Shown one piece after another: positions 1 to 13,300 of a DNA stretch of 64,000 nucleotides. The notes under the pieces were generated by a model. It saw only the letters and a program-made list of their open reading frames with translations. It was not told the DNA's origin and ran no database searches. Origin of the DNA: Lutraria lutraria (Eukaryota > Mollusca > Bivalvia > Venerida > Mactridae); the NCBI GenBank assembly GCA_964023205.1, contig OZ026833.1, forward strand, positions 38,843,137-38,907,136. Direction: 5' to 3'. Positions within the stretch are counted from its first letter, which is position 1, and each line of letters starts with the position of its first letter. A program made the translations under genes and the position numbers.

Positions 1-1084
1 TAATAAAGAAGTGGATAAATCATATTAGGATAAGGGCCTCTAGCGGACACCATGACTTGTTCAGTTATAATAAAGAAGTGGATAAATCATGTTATGATAA
101 GGGCCTCTAGCGGACATCATGACTTGTTCAGTTATAATATAGAAGTGGATAAATCATATTAGGTTAAGGGCCTCTAGCGGTCACCATAACTTGTTCAGTT
201 ATAATTAAGGTGGTAAAACATGTTAGGATAAGGGTCTCTAGCGGACATCATGACTTGTTCAGTTAAAATAAAGGGGGTAAAACATGTCATGATAAGGGCC
301 TCTAGCGGACACCAGGACTTGTTCAGTTATAATAAAGAAGGGGATATAACATGTTAGGATAAGGGCCTCTAGCGGACATCATGACTTGTTCAGTTATAAT
401 AAAGAAGGGGATATAACATGTTAGGATAAGGACCTCTAGCGGACACCATGACTTGTTCAGGTATAATTAAGAAGTTGATAAATCATGTTATGATAAGGGC
501 CTCCAGCGGACATCATGACTTGTTCAGTTATAATAAAGAGGGTAAAACATATTAGGATAAGGGCCTCTAGGGGACACCATGACTTGTTCAGTTATAATAA
601 AGAAGGGGATATAACATGTTAGGATAAGGGCCTCTAGCGGACATCATGACTTGTTCAGTTATAATAAAGAAGGGGATATAACATGTTAGGATAAGGACCT
701 CTAGCGGTCACCATAACTTGTTCAGTTATAATTAAGGTGGTAAAACATGTTAGGATAAGGGTCTCTAGCGGACATCATGACTTGTTCAGTTAAAATAAAG
801 GGGGTAAAACATGTCATGATAAGGGCCTCTAGCGGACACCAGGACATGTTCAGTTATAATAAAGAAGGGGATATAACATGTTAGGATAAGGGCATCTAGC
901 GGACATCATGACTTGTTCAGTTATAATAAAGAAGGGGATATAACATGTTAGGATAAGGACCTCTAGCGGACACCATGACTTGTTCAGTTATAATAAAGAA
1001 GTGGATAAATCATGTTAGGATAAGGGCCTCTAGCGGACACCATGACTTGTTCAGTTATAATAAAGAAGGGGATATAACATGTTG

Positions 1085-2420
1085 GGATAAGGGCATCTAG
1101 CGGACACCATGACTTGTTAAGTTATAATAAAGAAGGGGATATAACATGTTGGGAAAAGAGCCTCTAACGGACACCATGACTTGTTCAGTTATAATAAAGA
1201 AGGGGATATAACATGTTGGGATAAGGGCCTCTAGCGGACACCATAACTTGTTCAGTTATAATAAAGAAGGGGATATAACATGTTAGGATAAGGGCCTTTA
1301 ACGGACACCATGACTTGTTCAGTTATAATAAAGAAGGGGATATAACATGTTAGGATAAGGGCCTCTAGCGGACACCATGACTTGTTCTGTTATAATAAAG
1401 AAGTGGATAAATCATGTTATGATAAGGGCCTCTAGCGGACAGCATGACTTGTTCAGTTATAATAAAGAGGGTAAAACATATTAGGATAAGGGCCTCTAGG
1501 GGACACCATTACTTGTTCAGTTATAATAAAGAAGGGGATATAACATGTTAGGATAAGGGCATCTAGCGGACATCATGACTTGTTCAGTTATAATAAAGAA
1601 GGGGATATAACATGTTAGGATAAGGACCTCTAGCGGACACCATGACTTGTTCAGTTATAATAAAGAAGTGGATAAATCATGTTAGGATAAGGGCCTCTAG
1701 CGGACACCATGACTTGTTCAGTTATAATAAAGAAGGGGATATAACATGTTGGGATAAGGGCATCTAGCGGACACCATGACTTGTTAAGTTATAATAAAGA
1801 AGGGGATATAACATGTTGGGAAAAGAGCCTCTAACGGACACCATGACTTGTTCAGTTATAATAAAGAAGGGGATATAACATGTTGGGATAAGGGCCTCTA
1901 GCGGACACCATAACTTGTTCAGTTATAATAAAGAAGGGGATATAACATGTTAGGATAAGGGCCTTTAACGGACACCATGACTTGTTCAGTTATAATAAAG
2001 AAGGGGATATAACATGTTAGGATAAGGGCCTCTAGCGGACACCATGACTTGTTCTGTTATAATAAAGAAGTGGATAAATCATGTTATGATAAGGGCCTCT
2101 AGCGGACAGCATGACTTGTTCAGTTATAATAAAGAGGGTAAAACATGTTAGGATAAGGGCCTCTAGCGGACACCATGACTTGTTCAGTTATAATAAAGAA
2201 GGGGATATAACATGTTAGGATAAGGGCCTCTAGCGGACATCATGTCTTGTTCAGTTATAATAAAGAAGGGGATATAACATGTTAGGATAAGGGCCTCTAG
2301 CGGACACCATGACTTGTTCAGTTATAATAAAGAAGTGGATAAATCAAGTTATGATAAGGGCCTCTAGCGGACACCATGACTTGTTCAGTTATAATAAAGA
2401 AGGGGATATAACATGTTGGG
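1085..2420 (+). repeat. Local 667-bp tandem duplication
   Basis: A run of monomers marked by GGGCATCTAG, a TTGTTAAG variant and a GGGAAAAGAG variant begins at 1,091 and repeats from 1,758, a spacing of 667 bp. That equals ten monomers of which one is the 64-bp type. The same series recurs once at 8,521, inside the next higher-order copy and without the local duplication. The limits given are approximate. Confidence 0.8.
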
Positions 2421-3479
2421 ATAAGGGCATCTAGCGGACACCATGACTTGTTCAGTTATAATAAAGAAGGGGATATAACATGATGGGATAAGGGCCTCTA
2501 GCGGACACCATAACTTGTTCAGTTATAATAAAGGGGGTAAAACATGTTAGGATAAGGGCCTCTAACGGACACCATGACTTGTTCAGTTATAAAGAAGGGG
2601 ATATAACAAGTTGGGATAAGGGACTCTAGCGGACACCATAACTTGTTCAGCTATAATAAAGAAGGGGATATAACATGTTAGGATAAGGGCCTTTAACGGA
2701 CACCATGACTTGTTCAGTTATAATAAAGAAGGGGATATAACATGTTAGGATAAGGGCCTCTTGCGGACACCATGACTTGTTCAGTTATAATAAAGGGGGT
2801 AAAACTTGTTAGGACAAGGGCCTCTAGCGGACACCATGACTTGTTCAGTTATAATTAAGGGGGTAAAACATGTTAGGATAAGGGCCTCTGGCGGACACCA
2901 TGACTTGTTCAGTTATAATAAAGAAGTGGATAAATCATATTAGGATAAGGGGCTCTTGCGGACACCAGGACTTGTTCAGTTATAATAAAAAAGTGGATAA
3001 ATCATGTTAGGATAAGGGCCTCTAGCGGACACCATGACTTGTTCAGTTACAATAAAGAATTGGATAAATCATGTTAGGATAAGGGCCTATAGCGGACACC
3101 ATGACTTGTTCAGTTATAATAAAGAAGTGGATAAATCATGTCATGATAAGGGCCTCTAGCGGACACCAGGACTTGTTCAGTTATAATTAAGGGGGTAAAA
3201 CATGTTAGGATAAGGGCCTCTAGCGGACACCATGACTTGTTCAGTTATAATAAAGAAGTGGATAAATCATATTAGGATAAGGGCCTCTAGCGGACACCAT
3301 GACTTGTTCAGTTGTAATAAAGAAGTGGATAAATCATATTAGGATAAGGGCCTCTAGCGGACACCAGGACTTGTTCAGTTATAATAAAAAAGTGGATAAA
3401 TCATGTTAGGATAAGGGCCTCTAGCGGACACCATGACTTGTTCAGTTATAATTAAGGGGGTAAAACATGTTAGGATAAG

Positions 3480-6400
3480 GGCCTCTAGCGGAAAACATGA
3501 CTTGTTCAGGTATAATTAAGAAGTGGATAAATCATGTTATGATAAGGGCATCTAGCGGACATCATGACTTGTTCAGTTATAATAAAGAGGGTAAAACATG
3601 TTAGGATAAGGGCCTCTAGGGGACACCATGACTTCTTCAGTTATAATTAAGGGGGTAAAACATGTTAGGATAAGGGCCTCTAGCGGACACCATGACTTGT
3701 TCAGTTATAATAAAGAAGTGGATAAATCACGTTATGATAAGGGCCTCTAGCGGACACCAGGACCTGTTCAGTTATAATTAAGGGGTTAAAACATGTTAGG
3801 ATAAGGGCCCCTAGCGGACACCATGACTTGTTCAGGTATAACTAAGGGGGTAAAACATGTTAGGATAAGGGCCTCTAGCGGACATTATGACTTGTCCAGT
3901 TATAATTAAGGGGGTAAAACATGTTAGGATAAGGGCCTCTAGCGGACACCATGACTTGTTCAGTTATAATAGAGAAGTGGATAAATCATATTAGGATATG
4001 GGCCTCTAGCGGACACCATGACTTGTTCAGTTATAATAAAGAAGTGGATAAATCAAGTTATGATAAGGGCCTCTAGCGGACATCATGACTTGTTCAGTTA
4101 TAATAAAGAGGGTAAAACATGTTAAGATAAGGGCCTCTAGCGGACACCATGACTTGTTCAGGTATAATTAAGGGGGTAAAACATGTTAGGATAAGGGCCT
4201 CTAGCGGACACCATGACTTGTTCAGTTATAATAAAGAAGTGGATAAATCATGTTATGATAAGGGCCTCTAGCGGACACTATGACTTGTTCAGTTATAATA
4301 AAGAAGTGGATAAATCATGTTATGATAAGGGCGTCTAGCGGACACCATGACTTGTTCACTTATAATAAAGAAGGGGATAAATCATGTTATGCTAAGGGCG
4401 TCTAGCGGACACCATGACTTGTTCAGTTATAATATAGAAGTGGATAAATCATATTACGATAAGGGCCTCTAGCGGACACCATGACTTGTTCAGTTATAAT
4501 TAAGGGGGTAAAACATGTTAGGATAAGGGCCTCTAGTGGACATCATGACTTGTTCATTTATAATAAAGGGGGTAAAACATGTTAGGATAAGGGCCTCTAG
4601 CGGACACCATGACTTGTTAAGTTATAATAAAGAAGTGGATAAATCATGTTATGATAAGGGCCTCATGCGGACACCAGGACTTGTTCAGTTATAATTAAGG
4701 GGGTAAAATATGTTAGGATAAGGGCCTCTAGCGGACACCAGGACTTGTTCAGTTATAATTTAGGGGATAAAATATGTTAGGATAAGGGCCTCTAGCGGAC
4801 ATCATGACTTGTTCAGTTATAATATAGAAGTGGATAAATCATATTAGGATAAGGGCCTCTAGCGGACACCAGGACTTGTTCAGTTATAATTAAGGGGGTA
4901 AAACATGTTAGGATAAGGGCCTCTAGCGGACACCATGACTTGTTCAGTTATATTAAAGAAGTGGATAAATCATATTAGGATAAGGGCCTCTAGCGGACAC
5001 CATGACTTGTTAAGTTATAATAAAGAAGTGGATAAATCATGTTATGATAAGGGCCTCTAGCGGACACCTGGACTTTTTCAGTTATAATTAAGGGAGTAAA
5101 CTATGTTAGGATAAGGGCCTCTAGCGGACACCAGGACTTGTTCAGTTAAAATTAAGGGGGTAAAATATGTTAGGATAAGGGCCTCTAGCCGACATCATGA
5201 CTTGTTCAGTTATAATTAAGGGGGTAAAACATATTAGGATAAGGGCCTCTAGCGGACACCATGACTTGTTTAGTTATAATTAAGTGGGTAAAACATGTTA
5301 GGATAAGGGCCCCTAGCGGACACCATGACTTGTTCAGTTATAATAAAGAAGTGGATAAATCATATTAGGATAAGGGCCTCTAGCGGACACCATGACTTGT
5401 TCAGTTATAATAAAGAAGTGGATAAATCATGTTATGATAAGGGCCTCTAACGGACATCATGACTTGTTCAGTTATAATAAAGAGGGTAAAACATGTTAGG
5501 ATAAGGGCCTCTAGCGGACACCATGACTTGTTCAGTTATAATAAAGAAATGGATAAATCATGTTATGATAAGGGCCTCTAGCGGACACCATGACTTGTTC
5601 AGTAATAATATAGAAGTGGATAAATCATATTAGGTTAAGGGCCTCTAGCGGTCACCATAACTTGTTCAGTTATAATTAAGGTGGTAAAACATGTTAGGAT
5701 AAGGGTCTCTAGCGGACATCATGACTTGTTCAGTTAAAATAAAGGGGGTAAAACATGTCATGATAAGGGCCTCTAGCGGACATCAGGACTTGTTCAGTTA
5801 TAAATAAGGGGGTAAAACATGTTAGGATAAGGGCCTCTAGCGGACACCATGACTTGTTCAGGTATAATTAAGAAGTGAATAAATCATGTTATGATAAGGG
5901 CCTCCAGCGGACATCATGACTTGTTCAGTTATAATAAAGAGGGTAAAACATGTTAGGATAAGGGCCTCTAGGGGACACCATGACTTGTTCAGTTATAATT
6001 AAGGGCGTAAAACATGTTAGGATAAGGGCCTCTAGCGGACACCATGACTTGTTCAGTTATAATAAAGAAGTGGATAAATCACGTTATGATATGGGCCTCT
6101 AGCGAACACCAGGACCTGTTCAGTTATAATCAAGGGGTTAAAACATGTTAGGATAAGGGCCCCTAGCGGACACCATGACTTGTTCAGGTATAACTAAGGT
6201 GGTAAAACATGTTAGGATAAGGGCCTCTAGCGGACATTATGACTTGTCCAGTTATAATTAAGGGGGTAAAACATGTTAGGATAAGGGCCTCTAGCTGACA
6301 CCATGACTTGTTCAGTTATAATAGAGAAGTGGATAAATCATATTAGGATATGGGCCTCTAGCGGACACCATGACTTGTTGAGTTATAATAAAGAAGTGGA

Positions 6401-9400
6401 TAAATCAAGTTATGATAAGGGCCTCTAGCGGACATCATGACTTGTTCAGTTATAATAAAGAGGGTAAAACATGTTAAGATAAGGGCCTCTAGTGGACACC
6501 ATGACTTGTTCAGGTATAACTAAGGGGGTAAAACATGTTAGGATAAGGGCCTCTAGCGGACACCATGACTTGTTCAGTTATAATAAAGAAGTGGATAAAT
6601 CATGTTATGATAAGGGCCTCTAGCGGACACCATGACTTGTTCAGTTATAATAAAGAAGTGGATAAATCATGTTATGATAAGGGCGTCTAGCGGACACCAT
6701 GACTTGTTCAGTTATAATGAAGAAGGGGATAAATCATGTTATGCTAAGGGCGTCTAGCGGACACCATGACTTGTTCAGTTATAATATAGAAGTGGATAAA
6801 TCATATTAGGATAAGGGCCTCTAGCGGATACCATGACTTGTTCAGTTATAATTAAGGGGGTCAAACATGTTAGGATAAGGGCCTCTAGTGAACATCATGA
6901 ATTGTTCAGTTATAATAAAGGGGGTAAAACATGTTAGGATAAGGGCCTCTAGCGGACACCATGACTTGTTCAGTTATAATAAAGAAGTGGATAAATCATG
7001 TTATGATAAGGGCCTCAAGCGGACACCAGGACTTGTTTAGTTATAATTAAGGGGGTAAAATATGTTAGGATAAGGGCCTCTAGCGGACATCATGACTTGT
7101 TCAGTTATAATATAGAAGTGGATAAATCATATTAGGATAAGGGCCTCTAGAGGACACCATGATTTGTTCAGTTATAATTAAGGGAGTAAACTATGTTAGG
7201 ATAAGGGCCTCTAGCGGACACCAGGACTTGTTCAGTTAAAATAAAGGGGGTAAAATATGTTAAGATAAGGGCCTCTAGCCGACATCATGACTTGTTCAGT
7301 TATAATAAAAAAGTGGATAAATCATGTTAGGATAAGGGCCTCTAGCGGACACCATGACTTGTTCAGTTATAATAAAGAAGTGGATAAATCATGTTATGAT
7401 AAGGGCCTCTAGCGGACACCAGGACTTGTTCAGTTATAATTAAGGGGGTAAAATATGTTAGGATAAGGGCCTCTAGCGGACATCATGACTTGTTCAGTTA
7501 TAATATAGAAGTGGATAAATCATATTAGGATAAGGGCCTCTAGCGGACACCATGATTTGTTCAGTTATAATTAAGGGGGTAAAACATGTTAGGATAAGGG
7601 CCTCTAGCGGACACCATGACTTGTTCAGTTATAATAAAGAAGTGGATAAATCATATTAGGATAAGGGCCTCTAGCGGACACCATGACTTGTTCAGTTATA
7701 ATAAAGAAGTGGATAAATCATGTTATGATAAGGGCCTCTAGCGGACATCATGACTTGTTCAGTTATAATAAAGAGGGTAAAGCATGTTAGGATAAGGGCC
7801 TCTAGCGGACACCATGACTTGTTCAGTTATAATAAAGAAGTGGATAAATCATGTTATGATAAGGGCCTCTTGCGGACACCATGACTTGTTCAGTTATAAT
7901 ATAGAAGTGGATAAATCATATTAGGTTAAGGGCCTCTAGCGGTCAACATAACTTGTTCAGTTATAATTAAGGTGGTAAAACATGTTAGGATAAGGGTCTC
8001 TAGCGGACATCATGACTTGTTCAGTTAAAATAAATGGGGTAAAACATGTCATGATAAGGGCCTCTAGCGGACACCAGGACTTGTTCAGTTATAATTAAGG
8101 GGGTAAAACATGTTAGGATAAGGGCCTCTAGCGGACACCATGACTTGTTCAGGTATAATTAAGAAGTGGATAAATCATGTTATGATAAGGGCCTCCAGCG
8201 GACATCATGACTTGTTCAGTTATAATAAAGAGGGTAAAACATATTAGGATAAGGGCCTCTGGGGGACACCATGACTTGTTCAGTTATAATAAAGAAGGGG
8301 ATATAACATGTTAGGATAAGGGCCTCTAGCGGACATCATGACTTGTTCAGTTATAATAAAGAAGGGGATATAACATGTTAGGATAAGGACCTCTAGCGGA
8401 CACCATGACTTGTTCAGTTATAATAAAGAAGTGGATAAATCATGTTAGGATAAGGGCCTCTAGCGGACACCATGACTTGTTCAGTTATAATAAAGAAGGG
8501 GATATAACATGTTGGGATAAGGGCATCTAGCGGACACCATGACTTGTTAAGTTATAATAAAGAAGGGGATATAACATGTTGGGAAAAGAGCCTCTAACGG
8601 ACACCATGACTTGTTCAGTTATAATAAAGAAGGGGATATAACATGTTGGGATAAGGGCCTCTAGCGGACACCATAACTTGTTCAGTTATAATAAAGAAGG
8701 GGATATAACATGTTAGGATAAGGGCCTTTAACGGACACCATGACTTGTTCAGTTATAATAAAGAAGGGGATATAACATGTTAGGATAAGGGCCTCTAGCG
8801 GACACCATGACTTGTTCAGTTATAATAAAGAAGTGGATAAATCATGTTATGATAAGGGCCTCTAGCGGACAGCATGACTTGTTCAGTTATAATAAAGAGG
8901 GTAAAACATGTTAGGATAAGGGCCTCTAGCGGACACCATGACTTGTTCAGTTATAATAAAGAAGGGGATATAACATGTTAGGATAAGGGCCTCTAGCGGA
9001 CATCATGTCTTGTTCAGTTATAATAAAGAAGGGGATATAACATGTTAGGATAAGGACCTCTAGCGGACACCATGAATTGTTCAGTTATAATAAAGAAGTG
9101 GATAAATCATGTTAGGATAAGGGCCTCTAGCGGACACCATGACTTGTTCAGTTATAATAAAGAAGGGGATATAACATGTTGGGATAAGGGCATCTAGCGG
9201 ACACCATGACTTGTTCAGTTATAATAAAGAATGGGATATAACATGTTGGGATAAGGGCCTCTAGCGGACACCATAACTTGTTCAGTTATAATAAAGGGGG
9301 TAAAACATGTTAGGATAAGGGCCTCTAACGGACACCATGACTTGTTCAGTTATAATAAAGAAGGGGATATAACAAGTTGGGATAAGGGACTCTAGCGGAC

Positions 9401-10379
9401 ACCATAACTTGTTCAGCTATAATAAAGAAGGGAATATAACATGTTAGGATAAGGGCCTTTAACGGACACCATGACTTGTTCAGTTATAATAAAGACGGGG
9501 ATGTAACATGTTAGGATAAGGGCCTCTAGCGGACACAATGACTTGTTCAGTTATAATAAAGGGGGTAAAACTTGTTAGGATAAGGGCCTCTAGCGGACAC
9601 CATGACTTGTTCAGTTATAATTAAGGGGGTAAAACATGTTAGGATAAGGGCCTTTAGCGGACACCATGACTTGTTCAGTTATAATAAAGAAGTGGATAAA
9701 TCATATTAGGATAAGGGCCTCTAGCGGACACCATGACTTGTTCAGTTATAATAAAGAAGTGGATAAATCATATTAGGATAAGGGGCTCTTGCGGACACCA
9801 GGACTTGTTCAGTTATAATAAAAAAGTGGATAAATCATGTTAGGATAAGGGCCTCTAGCGGACACCATGACTTGTTCAGTTACAATAAAGAAGTGGATAA
9901 ATCATGTTAGGATAAGGGCCTATAGCGGACACCATGACTTGTTCAGTTATAATAAAGAAGTGGATAAATCATGTCATGATAAGGGCCTCTAGCGGACACC
10001 AGGACTTGTTCAGTTATAATTAAGGGGGTAAAACATGTTAGGATAAGGGCCTCTAGCGGACACCATGACTTGTTCAGTTATAATAAAGAAGTGGATAAAT
10101 CATATTAGGATAAGGGCCTCTAGCGGACACCATGACTTGTTCAGTTATAATAAAGAAGTGGATAAATCATATTAGGATAAGGGCCTCTAGCGGACACCAG
10201 GACTTGTTCAGTTATAATAAAAAAGTGGATAAATCATGTTAGGATAAGGGCCTCTAGCGGACACCATGACTTGTTCAGTTATAATAAAGAAGTGGATAAA
10301 TCATGTCATGATAAGGGCCTCTAGCGGACACCAGGACTTGTTCAGTTATAATTAAGGGGGTAAAACATGTTAGGATAAG
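3480..10379 (+). repeat. Higher-order repeat copy 1 (6,900 bp)
   Basis: Variant-monomer order and private mutations seen here recur exactly 6,900 bp downstream. Matched markers include a CACGTTATG variant followed by CCAGGACCTG (3,729 and 10,629), GACTTTTTCAG (5,071 and 11,971) and AGTGAATAAA (5,874 and 12,774). The unit start is arbitrary: I chose the point where the offset becomes exactly 6,900. Upstream (about 1,700-3,400) related sequence lies at offsets of 6,763 and then 6,833, so the copy is shifted by whole-monomer and 3-bp indels. A unit holds roughly 105 monomers. Confidence 0.9.
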
Positions 10380-13300
10380 GGCCTCTAGCGGACAACATGA
10401 CTTATTCAGGTATAATTAAGAAGTGGATAAATCATGTTATGATAAGGGCATCTAGCGGACATCATGACTTGTTCAGTTATAATAAAGAGGGTAAAACATG
10501 TTAGGATAAGGGCCTCTAGGGGACACCATGACTTCTTCAGTTATAATTAAGGGGGTAAAACATGTTAGGATAAGGGCCTCTAGCGGACACCATGACTTGT
10601 TCAGTTATAATAAAGAAGTGGATAAATCACGTTATGATAAGGGCCTCTAGCGGACACCAGGACCTGTTCAGTTATAATTAAGGGGTTAAAACATGTTAGG
10701 ATAAGGGCCCCTAGCGGACACCATGACTTGTTCAGGTATAACTAAGGGGGTAAAACATGTTAGGATAAGGGCCTCTTGCGGACATTATTACTTGTCCAGT
10801 TATAATTAAGGGGGTAAAACATGTTAGGATAAGGGCCTTTAGCGGACACCATGACTTGTTCAGTTATAATAGAGAAGTGGATAAATCATATTAGGATATG
10901 GGCCTCTAGCGGACACCATGACTTGTTCAGTTATAATAAAGAAGTGGATAAATCAAGTTATGATAAGGGCCTCTAGCGGACATCATGACTTGTTCAGTTA
11001 TAATAAAGAGGGTAAAACATGTTAAGATAAGGGCCTCTAGCGGACACCATGACTTGTTCAGGTATAATTAAGGGGGTAAAACATGTTAGGATAAGGGCCT
11101 CTAGCGGACACCATGACTTGTTCAGTTATAATACAGAAATGGATAAATCATGTTATGATAAGGGCCTCTAGCGGACACTATGACTTGTTCAGTTATAATA
11201 AAGAAGTGGATAAATCATGTTATGATAAGGGCGTCTAGCGGACACCATGACTTGTTCAGTTATAATAAAGAAGGGGATAAATCATGTTATGCTAAGGGCG
11301 TCTAGCGGACACCATGACTTGTTCAGTTATAATATAGAAGTGGATAAATCATATTACGATAAGGGCCTCTAGCGGACACCATGACTTGTTCAGTTATAAT
11401 TAAGGGGGTAAAACATGTTAGGATAAGGGCCTCTAGTGGACATCATGACTTGTTCATTTATAATAAAGGGGTTAAAACATGTTAGGATAAGGGCCTCTAG
11501 CGGACACCATGACTTGTTAAGTTATAATAAAGAAGTGGATAAATCATGTTATGATAAGGGCCTCATGCGGACACCAGGACTTGTTCAGTTATAATTAAGG
11601 GGGTAAAATATGTTAGGATAAGGGCCTCTAGCGGACACCAGGACTTGTTCAGTTATAATTTAGGGGATAAAATATGTTAGGATAAGGGCCTCTAGCGGAC
11701 ATCATGACTTGTTCAGTTATAATATAGAAGTGGATAAATCATATTAGGATAAGGGCCTCTAGCGGACACCAGGACTTGTTCAGTTATAATTAAGGGGGTA
11801 AAACATGTTAGGATAAGGGCCTCTAGCGGACACCATGACTTGTTCAGTTATATTAAAGAAGTGGATAAATCATATTAGGATAAGGGCCTCTAGCGGACAC
11901 CATGACTTGTTAAGTTATAATAAAGAAGTGGATAAATCATGTTATGATAAGGGCCTCTAGCGGACACCTGGACTTTTTCAGTTATAATTAAGGGAGTAAA
12001 CTATGTTAGGATAAGGGCCTCTAGCGGACACCAGGACTTGTTCAGTTAAAATTAAGGGGGTAAAATATGTTAGGATAAGGGCCTCTAGCCGACATCATGA
12101 CTTGTTCAGTTATAATTAAGGGGGTAAAACATATTAGGATAAGGGCCTCTAGCGGACACCATGACTTGTTTAGTTATAATTAAGTAGGTAAAACATGTTA
12201 GGATAAGGGCCCCTAGCGGACACCATGACTTGTTCAGTTATAATAAAGAAGTGGATAAATCATATTAGGATAAGGGCCTCTAGCGGACACCATGACTTGT
12301 TCAGTTATAATAAAGAAGTGGATAAATCATGTTATGATAAGGGCCTCTAACGGACATCATGACTTGTTCAGTTATAATAAAGTTGGTAAAACATGTTAGG
12401 ATAAGGGCCTCTAGCGGACACCATGACTTGTTCAGTTATAATAAAGAAATGGATAAATCATGTTATGATAAGGGCCTCTAGCGGACACCATGACTTGTTC
12501 AGTAATAATATAGAAGTGGATAAATCATATTAGGTTAAGGGCCTCTAGCGGTCACCATAACTTGTTCAGTTATAATTAAGGTGGTAAAACATGTTAGGAT
12601 AAGGGTCTCTAGCGGACATCATGACTTGTTCAGTTAAAATAAAGGGGGTAAAACATGTCATGATAAGGGCCTCTAGCGGACATCAGGACTTGTTCAGTTA
12701 TAAATAAGGGGGTAAAACATGTTAGGATAAGGGCCTCTAGCGGACACCATGACTTGTTCAGGTATAATTAAGAAGTGAATAAATCATGTTATGATAAGGG
12801 CCTCCAGCGGACATCATGACTTGTTCAGTTATAATAAAGAGGGTAAAACATGTTAGGATAAGGGCCTCTAGGGGACACCATGACTTGTTCAGTTATAATT
12901 AAGGGCGTAAAACATGTTAGGATAAGGGCCTCTAGCGGACACCATGACTTGTTCAGTTATAATAAAGAAGTGGATAAATCACGTTATGATATGGGCCTCT
13001 AGCGAACACCAGGACCTGTTCAGTTATAATCAAGGGGTTAAAACATGTTAGGATAAGGGCCCCTAGCGGACACCATGACTTGTTCAGGTATAACTAAGGT
13101 GGTAAAACATGTTAGGATAAGGGCCTCTAGCGGACATTATGACTTGTCCAGTTATAATTAAGGGGGTAAAACATGTTAGGATAAGGGCCTCTAGCTGACA
13201 CCATGACTTGTTCAGTTATAATAGAGAAGTGGATAAATCATATTAGGATATGGGCCTCTAGCGGACACCATGACTTGTTGAGTTATAATAAAGAAGTGGA